Assembly: GCF_900176345.1 (NCBI RefSeq) | Contig: NZ_FWXU01000020.1 | Location: 1-64,000, forward strand | DNA length: 64,000 nt | Source: Rhizobium sp. RU36D | GTDB lineage: Bacteria > Pseudomonadota > Alphaproteobacteria > Rhizobiales > Rhizobiaceae | Direction of reading: 5' to 3' | Shown here: positions 41,926 through 50,811 of the stretch, one piece after another | How positions within the stretch are numbered: the first letter of the stretch is position 1 | Layout: every line of letters starts with the position of its first letter | Made by a program: the position numbers and the translations under genes | The notes under the pieces: model-generated | What the model saw: the letters and a program-made list of their open reading frames with translations, nothing else | The model's database searches: none | Told to the model about the DNA's origin: nothing

Positions 41926-44187
41926 TCAGGCCGCCCCGCGGACAGCGTCCTGCCGGCCCGGCTTGGCCGTTTCCGACATCAGGATCAGGTCCGAATAGCC
42001 GACCTTTTCAAAGGACGCCATGATAGCGGCCAGTTCCTCGCGGTCGGGATTGGGCGCTGACAGGACAATTTCGTGGGCGCCGCTGCGGCTCATGCGTGCC
42101 ACGCCATCGGCATTGGCCGGACCGCATTCGATGAGCACCAGGTCGTAGGCGTCAGCGAGTGCGTCGGCAATCATCGACAGCCGATCGACGCCACTCATTG
42201 CGCGGCGCACATCGGAATTCCCCTGCGGGATAACATGGGCATCCGAGAGACGATCCCGATGGATCGTGTCGGCGAATGCCGCCTCTCCGCACAGGAGATC
42301 GGTGATGCCGGGCAAGGATCGGCTGGCCGCCATCAGGCGTGTCGGGCAGGCCGAACCGGTCATGTCGATAAGAACGACCCGACGGCCCAGCTCGGCGATT
42401 TCGCGCGCCAGCATCACGGTCGCCGTCGAGCCATCGTCTCCCGATGGCGAAATGCAGATGGCGATCCCGACGCGCGACTTCATCAGGAAGCCCGCGACAG
42501 AGGCGATTGAGAATGCATCGTCCTGCGGCTCAGGCTCGATCATGTCGGCAACAGCGGCGGCCTCGATCGCGTCGTCGTCCAGCGGTTCGGACAACAGGCT
42601 TGCCGGCACGGGGCGGCGCGAGGCCTTCTTTACCGGGGCGGCAGGTGCCGGCTGGCGGCGCGAGACAGGAGCCGGCTGCGGCGGAACATCCTCCACCTCG
42701 CGTTCCGGCGTTGTGGCCGGCACGAATGCCGGTTCGGCGCGCCCGGCCATCACAGGCGTTGTCGCAGACGGGCTGAGCGCCCGACCGGAAAAGAGTTCAG
42801 CGAGCATGATCGCCACGGAATAGAGAATGAGCGTTGCAAGTGCCGCCACGATGGTGATCGGCAGGACCTTGGGGAAATCCTGTTCGCGCGGCTCGATGGC
42901 CTGGGATATGATGCGGGCATCGGCGGGGCTTGCATTCTTGTCGAGGCGCGTGGTGGCCTCGCGGTAGCGTGCCAAATAGGTTTCAAGCAGCTGGCGCTGT
43001 GCCGTCGCCTCGCGCTCCAGGTCCTTCAATCCCACTTCCACCTCGCCGGCGCGGGCCGAATCGGCTTTCAGGACATTGAGCTGCTGGACCAGTTGCGTTT
43101 CCCGCAGTTTGGCGACTTCGGCGGCATCTTCCAGACCCGCAGCAATGCGCAGGGATTCGGTGTTGATCTGCTCGCGCACCGCCGTGACCTGGGCGCGGAT
43201 CGCCTTGATCTGCGGATGGCCATCGAGCAGCGAGGTCGAGAGCTGCGACATCTGCCGGCGCAGGTCGGTCTCGCTCTGCTTGAGGCTCTGGATCACGGGC
43301 GAGGCCGCGACGGCATCGATGTTTTCCGTCGGCTTGCCGGCCTTCAGCGCGGCGCGCACATTCTGCGCCTTGGCTTCCGCATCCGCCTTCTCTCCCCGCA
43401 GCCGGGCAAGCTCCAAGGAGATGTCATTGAGCTGCTGGGTAGCGAAGTTCGCGGTCTCGCTGGTTGCAAAGAGATCGGATGACGACCTGTAGTCGGCAAC
43501 CTTCTGCTCGGCCTCCCGCACCTTTTCGCGCAGATTGGCAATCTCCGGCTCCAGCCAGCGGGCGGCGTCGGAATTGCTATCAAGCTTTGCGCCGCTCTGG
43601 ATCGACAGATAGACGTCGGCCATGGCATTGGGGATCGCCGCAGAGAGCTTCGGGTCCTTGGACGTAAACTGTATGCCGATGACGCGGGACTTTTCGACCT
43701 GGTAGACCTGCAGCTTTTCATCGAAAGCTTTCAGCACCCGCTCTTCGGGCGCCATATCCAGCGGATTTTCCTTGAGGCGCAGCAGGACGAGCAGGTCCGA
43801 CAAAGCCGATGGATTGGTGTCCGGATCGAATTCCTCAAGCTCATAGAGCTTGAGGTCTCGCGCAACCTGCTTGATCAGGTCCACCGAGCGGAGCATCTGC
43901 ACCTGGCTGGCGATGCTCAGTTCATCGAAGACGGGTTCCGCGCTCTGCTGACCTGCCTGTTGCTGTGCCGTAAAGTTCGGCGCGCGCGCCTCGATCAGGA
44001 TGCGCGTTTCGCTCTTGTAGCTTGGTGAGATCAGGTTCGCGCCGACAAAAGCCAGCGCCGTGACGGCAACGGTTGCTGCCAGCACGCGCGTCCTGCGCGC
44101 CCACACGGCGCGGAACAGGCCGGCCAGATCGATATCAACGTCCTGTTGACTGCTGCTTACCCCAGACAAATGCGCAACTCCCAGCAT
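41926..44187 (-). CDS. ExoP/Wzz-like polysaccharide chain-length protein with degenerate ATPase domain
   Basis: 753 aa. Wzz domain with first membrane helix about residues 37-55 and second about 445-470 (PKVLPITIVAALATLILYSV), periplasmic coiled coil about 200-420. A Pro-rich linker (residues 500-560) leads to a BY-kinase-like C-domain. There the Walker A is broken (SPSGDDGSTATVML lacks the Lys of GKST), Walker A' reads VVLIDMTGS with the second Asp lost, Walker B Asp is Glu (LVLIECGPA), and no Tyr cluster ends the protein. It probably sets chain length and scaffolds export without kinase activity. Divergent from the Wza-like gene. Confidence 0.88.
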   Translation of the reverse strand: MLGVAHLSGVSSSQQDVDIDLAGLFRAVWARRTRVLAATVAVTALAFVGANLISPSYKSETRILIEARAPNFTAQQQAGQQSAEPVFDELSIASQVQMLRSVDLIKQVARDLKLYELEEFDPDTNPSALSDLLVLLRLKENPLDMAPEERVLKAFDEKLQVYQVEKSRVIGIQFTSKDPKLSAAIPNAMADVYLSIQSGAKLDSNSDAARWLEPEIANLREKVREAEQKVADYRSSSDLFATSETANFATQQLNDISLELARLRGEKADAEAKAQNVRAALKAGKPTENIDAVAASPVIQSLKQSETDLRRQMSQLSTSLLDGHPQIKAIRAQVTAVREQINTESLRIAAGLEDAAEVAKLRETQLVQQLNVLKADSARAGEVEVGLKDLEREATAQRQLLETYLARYREATTRLDKNASPADARIISQAIEPREQDFPKVLPITIVAALATLILYSVAIMLAELFSGRALSPSATTPVMAGRAEPAFVPATTPEREVEDVPPQPAPVSRRQPAPAAPVKKASRRPVPASLLSEPLDDDAIEAAAVADMIEPEPQDDAFSIASVAGFLMKSRVGIAICISPSGDDGSTATVMLAREIAELGRRVVLIDMTGSACPTRLMAASRSLPGITDLLCGEAAFADTIHRDRLSDAHVIPQGNSDVRRAMSGVDRLSMIADALADAYDLVLIECGPANADGVARMSRSGAHEIVLSAPNPDREELAAIMASFEKVGYSDLILMSETAKPGRQDAVRGAA

Positions 44188-44225
44188 TGGATTGCCCGGG
44201 AGCGTAAAGGAACATGGTAACTCAA

Positions 44226-44299
44226 GGGTTAACCCAGGCGTGTAGAGCCAACATCGCCCTCATCCTGCATTTATTCATCGCATCTTTACCGACCATTAA
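44226..44299. promoter_or_regulatory. divergent promoter region with palindrome and CtrA-like site
   Basis: GGGTTAACCC (44226-44235) is a perfect ten-base palindrome 39 bp upstream of the ExoP-like start. TTTA-N7-TTAA (44285-44299) differs from the CtrA consensus TTAA-N7-TTAA at one base. Both lie between the divergent ExoP-like and Wza-like genes. Confidence 0.3.
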
Positions 44300-44355
44300 C
44301 CCTAATCGAATGATAACGAACCTCGATCGCAGGTACTTCAGGAGCGCGTTGGCGC

Positions 44356-44934
44356 ATGACCTTGTCTCTCACAAGACACCTATCAAAAGCTATGATGGCT
44401 ATCGGACTTGCCTTCCTTTCCGGTTGTGCGGCGGGTTACAAGCCCGTGCCGAAGGTCTTCCACGAAGCCACTATTCAGCCGTATCGCCTCGATAGCGGCG
44501 ACCGCCTTCGCGTCACCGTCTTCGAACAGGCCTCGCTCACCAATACCTATACTGTCGACCAGGCCGGCTATATCGCCTTCCCGCTGATCGGCCAGGTCGT
44601 GGCACGCGGACAGACCCTGCCCCAGCTTGAAGGGGCCATTGCCCAGAAGCTGCGCCAGGGCTATCTGCGCGATCCTGATGTCTCGATCGAGATCGACCGC
44701 TACCGGTCGATCTTCGTGATGGGCGAAGTCGGACAGCCTGGACAATATTCCTATGTGGCCGGCATGACGGTGCTCAATGCCGTTGCCGTTGCAGGCGGCT
44801 TTACGAGCCGGGCCAACCAGCGCGACGTGGACGTGACGCGCAAGATCAATGGCGAGGTCCTGTCGGGTCGCGTGCCGATCACCGATCCGATCATTGCCGG
44901 CGACACGATCTATATCAGAGAGCGGCTGTTCTGA
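44356..44934 (+). CDS. Wza-type polysaccharide export lipoprotein
   Basis: 192 aa. Lipoprotein signal peptide with lipobox FLSGC (Cys about residue 24). Poly_export domain YRLDSGDRLRVTVFEQASLT followed by one SLBB domain (IFVMGEVGQPGQYSYVAGMT). It is shorter than E. coli Wza, lacking the C-terminal barrel helix. Expected in the outer membrane as the exit channel for the polysaccharide made by this cluster, working with the ExoP-like protein. Starts the plus-strand run of biosynthesis genes. Confidence 0.9.
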   Translation: MTLSLTRHLSKAMMAIGLAFLSGCAAGYKPVPKVFHEATIQPYRLDSGDRLRVTVFEQASLTNTYTVDQAGYIAFPLIGQVVARGQTLPQLEGAIAQKLRQGYLRDPDVSIEIDRYRSIFVMGEVGQPGQYSYVAGMTVLNAVAVAGGFTSRANQRDVDVTRKINGEVLSGRVPITDPIIAGDTIYIRERLF

Positions 44935-44938
44935 TCCG

Positions 44939-46081
44939 ATGCCCGACGATAAGCCACTGCGCATCATCCACTGCTTTCGCTCGCCCGTGGGAGGCATATT
45001 CCGCCATGTGCGGGACCTCGCCGAGCAGCATGCCAAGGCCGGCCACCAGGTCGGCATTGTCTGCGACAGTTCGACCGGCGGTGCGCATGAGGACCGGCTG
45101 TTCGAGCAGATCATGCCCCATCTTTCACTCGGATTGGTCCGGCTGCCGATCAGGCGCTCGATCAGTCCAAGCGATCTTGCGGCGCTCCGGCGCTGCTACA
45201 ATGAAATCAAAAGTTTGCGGCCTGACGTGTTGCACGGCCACGGCGCCAAAGGAGGCGCCCTGGCCCGCGTCATAGGCTCAGTCCTGCGGGTGAAAAGGTA
45301 TCGCGTAGCCCGCTTTTATTCCCCCCATGGCGGAAGCCTGCATTTCGACCCGGCAAAATTGTCGGGTCGAGGTGTTTTTGCGCTGGAGCGTCTGTTCGAG
45401 CACATGACGGACGGTCTGCTGTTCGTCTGCGGCTATGAACAGGGCGTCTACCAGGCGAAGGTCGGCACACCCCGCTGTCCCTCCGCAATGGTCTATAACG
45501 GGATCTCCGAAGGCGATTTCGGCCGCATCGAAAAGCGCTCAGACGGTGCCGACTTCCTATATGTCGGCATGCTGCGAGACCTCAAAGGGCCCGATGTCTT
45601 CATCGACGCCTTTGCCCGCACCGAGCGTGCGGTTGGCCGGCCGCTCCGCGCCATGGTGGTCGGTGACGGTCCGGACCGCGACAAATACGATAAGATGATG
45701 ACCGAGAGCGGCCTGGGGCTTCGGATCGGTCTGCTGCCGGCCATGCCGGTGCGAGACGCCTTCGCCATGTCGGATATCGTCGTCATTCCCTCCCGTGCGG
45801 AATCGATGCCCTATATCGTGCTGGAGGCTCTGGCCGCCGGCAAGGCGGTGATTGCCACCCGCGTGGGCGGCATCCCGGAAGTGCTCGGCCAAGACTCCGA
45901 CGCGCTTGTCACGCCTGGCGATGCCGAGGACCTCTCCCGGGCCATGACCCGCGCAATCACCGATCCCGCCTGGCAGGCAGCGACCATGCCGAAAGCGGAG
46001 GATTTTCACGCCCGCTTTTCCGCCTCGGCCATGGCGTCCGGCATCTTGCAGTTCTACGAAAAGGCCCTGGCAGCCGCCTGA
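44939..46081 (+). CDS. GT4-family glycosyltransferase
   Basis: 380 aa. GT-B fold. N-domain with HCFRSPVGGIFRHVRDLAEQ and DVLHGHGAKGGALARVIG; C-domain Glycos_transf_1 with FLYVGMLRDLKGPDVFIDA, MVVGDGPD and IPSRAESMPYIVLEALAAGK carrying the retaining E-x7-E motif. Adds a sugar to the lipid-linked repeat unit at the inner membrane. Start ATG 44939 lies four bases after the wza-like stop. Donor and acceptor unknown. A second GT4 lies at 49036. Confidence 0.9.
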   Translation: MPDDKPLRIIHCFRSPVGGIFRHVRDLAEQHAKAGHQVGIVCDSSTGGAHEDRLFEQIMPHLSLGLVRLPIRRSISPSDLAALRRCYNEIKSLRPDVLHGHGAKGGALARVIGSVLRVKRYRVARFYSPHGGSLHFDPAKLSGRGVFALERLFEHMTDGLLFVCGYEQGVYQAKVGTPRCPSAMVYNGISEGDFGRIEKRSDGADFLYVGMLRDLKGPDVFIDAFARTERAVGRPLRAMVVGDGPDRDKYDKMMTESGLGLRIGLLPAMPVRDAFAMSDIVVIPSRAESMPYIVLEALAAGKAVIATRVGGIPEVLGQDSDALVTPGDAEDLSRAMTRAITDPAWQAATMPKAEDFHARFSASAMASGILQFYEKALAAA

Positions 46082-46208
46082 CGAGACCCGCACTCGGCTG
46101 TCCCAGCATTTGGCCAAGCGCTTGAAACGGCACATTAACCGGCAGGCGCATAAATGTTTCTTAGCACCTTGGTGATAGGAACAAGCGGTCAGCAAGCGGA
46201 TATTCGTG

Positions 46209-47771
46209 ATGAACCAGATGGAAAAGCCCGAACAATTCGATCTTGGCGAACTGCGTAAGAAGTTCACGCAAGCCGAAATCCGCACGGCGCCGGCCGAGGA
46301 GCATGCTGCCGAAGGCGGCGAGTTGAACGAGTTCGCGCGGCGGATTGCCAGCCAGTTCAGCGAAAAGAATAACTCGCCGACCATGCTGATCGGCCAGCTG
46401 CGGCTGATGGATTTCTGCTTCCTGCTGGCGGCGAGCCTTGGCGTTCCCTATCTTTTCAGCGGCATCGACGACTACGGCATTCTGGTCAATCTGGCCATTG
46501 CCGCGAGCGCGGCCGCTTGCGGCGTGGTGCTGATCCAGCTTGTCGACGGCTATCTGGTGCCGACGCTGCGCGCGCCCCTGAGATCCCTGCCCCGCGTGCT
46601 CGGCGCCTGGGCCGTCGCGTCAGCATTGGTGGCTTTGGGCCTGTTCCTGATCGGCGCGCCCGAATTCGGCTTTCTCAAATGGTTCGCCTATAGCTTCGGT
46701 ACCGGTGCCGCATTCCTGCTGATCGAACGTCCCCTGCTCGCCTTCGGCTTTCGCCGCTGGGCCCGCAACGGCATCATGGAGCGCCGCGCCGTCATCGTCG
46801 GCGGCGGCCAGCCGGCCAAGGACCTGATCCGCACCCTCGAATTGCAGGAAGACAACGACATCCGCGTTTGCGGCATCTTCGACGATCGCGGCGACGATCG
46901 CTCGCCGGCGATGATCGCGGGCTATCCCAAGCTCGGCACTGCCGCCGAACTGGTGGCCTTTGCCCGTCTCGCCCGCATCGACATGATGATCATCGCGCTA
47001 CCGCTGACGGCTGAGGCACGCATCCTGCAGCTCCTGCGCAAGCTGTGGGTGCTGCCGATCGATATCCGGCTTGCCGCCCATTCCAACAGCCTGCGCTTCC
47101 GTCCGCGCAGCTATTCCCATATTGGCGCGGTGCCGATGCTCGATATCCTGGACAAGCCGATCCGCGACTGGGATTCGGTCGCCAAGCGCTGCTTCGACAT
47201 CTTCTTCAGCCTGGTGGCCTTGGCGCTGCTGTGGCCGGTCATGCTGGGCGTGGCGATTGCGGTGAAGGCGACATCCAAGGGCCCGGTATTCTTCGTGCAG
47301 AAGCGCCATGGCTTCAACAACGAAGTCATCCGCGTGATGAAGTTCCGGTCGATGTATACGGAGATGAGCGATCCGACCGCCCGCAATGCAGTGACCAAGA
47401 ACGATCCGCGCGTGACGCCGGTCGGCCGCATCATTCGCAAGACCTCGCTCGACGAGTTGCCGCAATTCTTCAATGTGCTGCGCGGGGATCTTTCCCTGGT
47501 CGGCCCGCGTCCGCATGCCGTGATGGCGCAGACCCATGACCGTCTCTATGGCGATGTCGTGGAAGGCTATTTCGCCCGCCACCGCGTCAAGCCTGGTGTC
47601 ACCGGCTGGGCCCAGATCAATGGCTGGCGCGGCGAGATCGACAACGACGAGAAGATCAAGTTCCGCACCGCCTACGACCTCTATTACATCGAGAACTGGT
47701 CGCTCTGGTTTGACCTCAAGATCCTGTTCCTGACCCCGATCAGGCTGCTCAACACGGAAAACGCCTATTGA
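46209..47771 (+). CDS. polyprenyl-phosphate hexose-1-phosphate transferase
   Basis: 520 aa. Initiates polysaccharide synthesis by moving hexose-1-phosphate onto undecaprenyl phosphate. About four N-terminal helices, a CoA-binding-like Rossmann middle (RAVIVGGGQPAKDLIRTLEL), then a reentrant helix and the catalytic bacterial-sugar-transferase domain: KRCFDIFFSLVALALL, VMKFRSM, GRIIRKTSLDELPQFFNVLR and VGPRPHAV, KPGVTGWAQINGWRG. Full-length WcaJ/PssA-type. ATG 46209 is preferred to the GTG three bases earlier. In Agrobacterium such an enzyme (UppE) starts the unipolar polysaccharide. Confidence 0.92.
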   Translation: MNQMEKPEQFDLGELRKKFTQAEIRTAPAEEHAAEGGELNEFARRIASQFSEKNNSPTMLIGQLRLMDFCFLLAASLGVPYLFSGIDDYGILVNLAIAASAAACGVVLIQLVDGYLVPTLRAPLRSLPRVLGAWAVASALVALGLFLIGAPEFGFLKWFAYSFGTGAAFLLIERPLLAFGFRRWARNGIMERRAVIVGGGQPAKDLIRTLELQEDNDIRVCGIFDDRGDDRSPAMIAGYPKLGTAAELVAFARLARIDMMIIALPLTAEARILQLLRKLWVLPIDIRLAAHSNSLRFRPRSYSHIGAVPMLDILDKPIRDWDSVAKRCFDIFFSLVALALLWPVMLGVAIAVKATSKGPVFFVQKRHGFNNEVIRVMKFRSMYTEMSDPTARNAVTKNDPRVTPVGRIIRKTSLDELPQFFNVLRGDLSLVGPRPHAVMAQTHDRLYGDVVEGYFARHRVKPGVTGWAQINGWRGEIDNDEKIKFRTAYDLYYIENWSLWFDLKILFLTPIRLLNTENAY

Positions 47772-49036
47772 GCGCCACGATCACACCGGGCGGCCACGCC
47801 GCAGGCGCGGTTCCCGCGCCCTTCCAGCCCCAGGCGGCCGCCATGCGGCTGCTGGGCTCCTGGGGTGTTGCCTTCGGTGTCTTCCTGTCCGGCTTCGTCA
47901 TCTCGGAACCTGCGCCGTATGAATTGATGATGGTCGTGCAGGTGGCGATCTGGTTCCTGTTTGGCCTCAAGATCTCCCGCAACGTCGCGCCGCTGCTTGC
48001 ATTCCTGATGGTGTTCAATGTCGGCGGCTTCCTGTCGTTGACCGTCATGCAGGACATGACCGGCGGGCCGCTTTATCTGGCCGTTACCACCTTCCTTGCG
48101 CTGACGGCTGTCTTTTACGCCGCCATCATCGAGGACGGCCATCAGCGACTGAGGCTCATCTTTCGCGCCTGGGTTTTTGCGGCCCTGATCACGGCGACGC
48201 TCGGTATCCTTGGCTATTTCCATGCCTTTCCCGGTGCCGAAGTCTTCACCCGATATGACCGCGCCATGGGCGCATTCCAGGACCCTAACGTCTTCGGGCC
48301 TTTTCTGGTGACGCCCTCGCTCTACCTGATGCATGGCCTTCTGACGGGCAAGCTCGCGGCCGCGCCGCTGAGGGCCGCTGCATTGATGGTGCTGGCGCTT
48401 GGCATCTTCCTGTCGTTTTCGCGCGCCGCCTGGGCCTTGTTTCTGTTTTGCGCCGTCGCATTGGTCTTCGTGCTGCTGCTGAAAGAGCGGACCGCCGCGT
48501 TCCGCCTGAAGATATCCATGCTGTCTTTGGCGGCCGTCATGCTGATGGTCGTCGGCATGATCGGTGCGCTTCAGTTCGAAAAAGTCCAGAACCTTTTCTC
48601 GAGCCGCACGCAGCTCGTGCAGGAATATGACGGCGGGCATCTCGGCCGCTTTGCCCGCCACCGGATCGGCTTCCTCAACGCCATGGAACAGCCACTCGGC
48701 ATCGGGCCGATGCAGTTCAGCAAGATCTTCCCGGAAGACGAACACAATATCCTTCTGAAGTCGCTGACCACCTATGGCTGGATGGGTTTTCTCTCCTATG
48801 TCGGCCTGATTGCCTGGACGCTCTATATCGGCTTCCGCTTCCTGCTGAGGAACCGGCCGTGGCAGCCCTATCTGATGATCGGCTGGATCATGATCGTTGG
48901 TCATACCGGTATCGGCATGGTCATCGACACCGAGCACTGGCGTCATTTCTACCTGTTGCTGGGCATTGTCTGGGGCTGCGGGGCTCTCGAAATGCGCTGG
49001 CAGGCGGCGCAGCGCAAAAAGGCGAGTTCCGGCTGA
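47768..49036 (+). CDS. O-antigen ligase/polymerase-like (Wzy) membrane protein
   Basis: 422 aa, about eleven membrane helices. The Wzy_C signature region is the loop MGAFQDPNVFGPFLVTPSLY, and the later stretch HRIGFLNAMEQPLGIGPMQF followed by EDEHNILLKSLTTYGWMGFL is typical of O-antigen ligase-like polymerases. It begins with TTG overlapping the previous stop (TTGA), so translation is coupled. Probably joins repeat units in the periplasm. No Wzx flippase gene is present in this cluster. Confidence 0.85.
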   Translation: MSATITPGGHAAGAVPAPFQPQAAAMRLLGSWGVAFGVFLSGFVISEPAPYELMMVVQVAIWFLFGLKISRNVAPLLAFLMVFNVGGFLSLTVMQDMTGGPLYLAVTTFLALTAVFYAAIIEDGHQRLRLIFRAWVFAALITATLGILGYFHAFPGAEVFTRYDRAMGAFQDPNVFGPFLVTPSLYLMHGLLTGKLAAAPLRAAALMVLALGIFLSFSRAAWALFLFCAVALVFVLLLKERTAAFRLKISMLSLAAVMLMVVGMIGALQFEKVQNLFSSRTQLVQEYDGGHLGRFARHRIGFLNAMEQPLGIGPMQFSKIFPEDEHNILLKSLTTYGWMGFLSYVGLIAWTLYIGFRFLLRNRPWQPYLMIGWIMIVGHTGIGMVIDTEHWRHFYLLLGIVWGCGALEMRWQAAQRKKASSG

Positions 49037-50172
49037 TGGCCGATAGGCTGCGCGTGCTGCAAGTGCTGGAACCAAGCGGCGGCGGTTCTGGACGACATTT
49101 CGTCGATCTGTGCCAGGGCTTGCAGCAGGCAGGCCATGAGGTCACCGCGATCTATTCGCCGACCCGCGCCGAAAGCCGCTTTGTCGAAGAACTGGCCCAA
49201 GCCCGCCTCTCCAAGGTGATTGCGCTGCCGATGCGGCGTTCCGTCGGTCCGTGGGATCTCTCGACCTGGCGCCAGCTCCAGGCCATTCTCAGGGATGTCG
49301 GGCGGCTGGACATCATCCATGGACACAGTTCCAAAGCGGGCGCCCTCACCCGCCTTCGACGTCCAGGGCGGCACGTTCCGCGCATCTATACACCGCACGC
49401 ATTCCGAACGATGGACCCAACGCTGTCAGCAAAAGGGCGGGCGCTTTATGGCGGGGTCGAATGGCTGCTGGGCCGCTACCTCAGCGACCGAGTGATCTGC
49501 GTATCCAAGGACGAGTTGGAGCATGCGATCCGTCTGGGCCTGCCGCGGGAGCGGCTACGGCTCGTGATCAATGGCGTCACGGCCCCTGCCCCCACCAATA
49601 GCCACGCCATCCGCCGGAGATTTGGCATATCTGTCGATGCCGTGCTGTTCGGCTTTATCGGTCGGCTATCGCCGCAGAAGGCGCCGGAGCGGCTTCTCAA
49701 CGCCTTCGTCCGCTTGGCAACCGAGATCCCGCAGGCGCATCTGCTGATGATCGGCTCCGGGGAACTGGAGAGCGACATACGCCACCGGATCGATACGGCG
49801 GGACTGGCCGGACGCGTGCACCTGGCATCCGACATTCCTGGCTCCGAGGCCGTCGGCGCCTTCGATGTCCTTGTTATGCCGAGCCGCTATGAGGCCATGT
49901 CCTATGTGATGCTGGAGGCGGCGGCGGCTGGCAAACCGATGCTGCTGGCGGATGTCGGAGGCGCAAGCACGGTTCTGGAGCATGGCGTCAACGGCCTGCT
50001 GGTCCCCAACTCGGATGATCCGACAGAACTGGTGTCGGCCATGTGCACCATCGCGCAACCCTCCGTCCGCCAAAGCCTCACCGAGGCTGCTGCCGCCCGA
50101 GCCGGGCGCTATCGGGCCGAAACCATGGTCGTCGAGACCTTGGCCGTCTATCGGGAAGTTGCCAGCAACTGA
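49036..50172 (+). CDS. GT4-family glycosyltransferase, second copy in locus
   Basis: 378 aa. N-domain LQVLEPSGGGSGRHFVDLCQ and LDIIHGHSSKAGALTRLR, close in plan to the other GT4 of the cluster; C-domain LFGFIGRLSPQKAPERLL, LMIGSGEL and MPSRYEAMSYVMLEAAAAGK with the E-x7-E pair. ATG 49036 overlaps the polymerase stop by one base. The two glycosyltransferases share the HGHxxKxGAL motif, so they may have arisen by duplication. Ends the polysaccharide operon. Confidence 0.9.
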   Translation: MADRLRVLQVLEPSGGGSGRHFVDLCQGLQQAGHEVTAIYSPTRAESRFVEELAQARLSKVIALPMRRSVGPWDLSTWRQLQAILRDVGRLDIIHGHSSKAGALTRLRRPGRHVPRIYTPHAFRTMDPTLSAKGRALYGGVEWLLGRYLSDRVICVSKDELEHAIRLGLPRERLRLVINGVTAPAPTNSHAIRRRFGISVDAVLFGFIGRLSPQKAPERLLNAFVRLATEIPQAHLLMIGSGELESDIRHRIDTAGLAGRVHLASDIPGSEAVGAFDVLVMPSRYEAMSYVMLEAAAAGKPMLLADVGGASTVLEHGVNGLLVPNSDDPTELVSAMCTIAQPSVRQSLTEAAAARAGRYRAETMVVETLAVYREVASN

Positions 50173-50231
50173 CGTCCTGTTTCTGGGCTCCAGCCATTTG
50201 CCTTTGCCGCCGGCTGCGCCATATCCCTATC

Positions 50232-50528
50232 ATGATCAGCAACGCACAAATCCGCGCCGCCCGCGCCCTACTCGGCCTCGGCATCGATGAACTTTCCGCC
50301 GCAAGCGGTGTGTCCGCCAGCACGATCCGGGAGATCGAAGCCGCTGACAACAGTCGGCTTGATGGGACGGAGGCGGTGGCCTTGAAGACCGCTCTCGACA
50401 GGCTCGGTGTCGCCTTCCTGTCACCGGGCGATTGTTGCGATGGCGGCGAGGGATTGCGGCTGAAAGCGCGGCAAGAGACGAGCGAGGGCATCAGGCCCGA
50501 AAACCTCAATGCCACCAACGACGACTAA
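50232..50528 (+). CDS. XRE-family helix-turn-helix protein
   Basis: 98 aa. Typical short phage-repressor-like HTH: QIRAARALLGLGIDELSAAS, GVSASTIREIE, AVALKTALDRLGVAFLSPGD. The C-terminal 30 residues are hydrophilic without a known domain. The last Cys pair (GDCCDGGEG) is unusual. It lies 59 bp after the polysaccharide cluster and could regulate it, or be independent. Confidence 0.8.
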   Translation: MISNAQIRAARALLGLGIDELSAASGVSASTIREIEAADNSRLDGTEAVALKTALDRLGVAFLSPGDCCDGGEGLRLKARQETSEGIRPENLNATNDD

Positions 50529-50543
50529 TTCGTACTTGCTTCG

Positions 50544-50568
50544 GGAACAAAAGACCGCGGCATGCATT
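50544..50568 (+). promoter_or_regulatory. weak EcfG-like promoter
   Basis: GGAAC at 50544-50548 and CATT at 50565-50568, 16 bp apart, resemble the general stress promoter (GGAAC-N16-CGTT) with one mismatch. It lies 34 bp before the 49-aa membrane protein. Confidence 0.3.
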
Positions 50569-50601
50569 ACCGCGCTGTCTTCATTCCTTTCAGGAGCAAT
50601 C

Positions 50602-50751
50602 ATGAACCGCACGAACGGTCTCTACCTCGTCATCGGCGCACTCGTCGTCGCCGTCATCGGCCTCGGCAGCTATGTCTACCAGGAAGAATCGAAGCCTGAT
50701 GGCGTCGAAGTCAGCATCGGGCGTGACGGCGTGCGCATCGAGGAAAACTGA
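50602..50751 (+). CDS. small single-span membrane protein
   Basis: 49 aa. Begins MNRTNGLYLVIGALVVAVIG, a single helix, then YVYQEESKPDGVEVSIGRDG and RIEEN outside. CAGGAG precedes ATG 50602. This small protein type is common in rhizobia; function unknown. A weak stress promoter lies upstream. Confidence 0.7.
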   Translation: MNRTNGLYLVIGALVVAVIGLGSYVYQEESKPDGVEVSIGRDGVRIEEN

Positions 50752-50811
50752 CCAGCGTGACGGCACGCGTGTGGCAACCCAATCGGTGGCCGCACGAGCG
50801 ACGCTCTAAGT

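Noticed and set aside
47765..49075. 436-codon minus-strand frame
   Set aside because: Antisense to the Wzy-like polymerase; Gln/Arg/His-rich without any motif.
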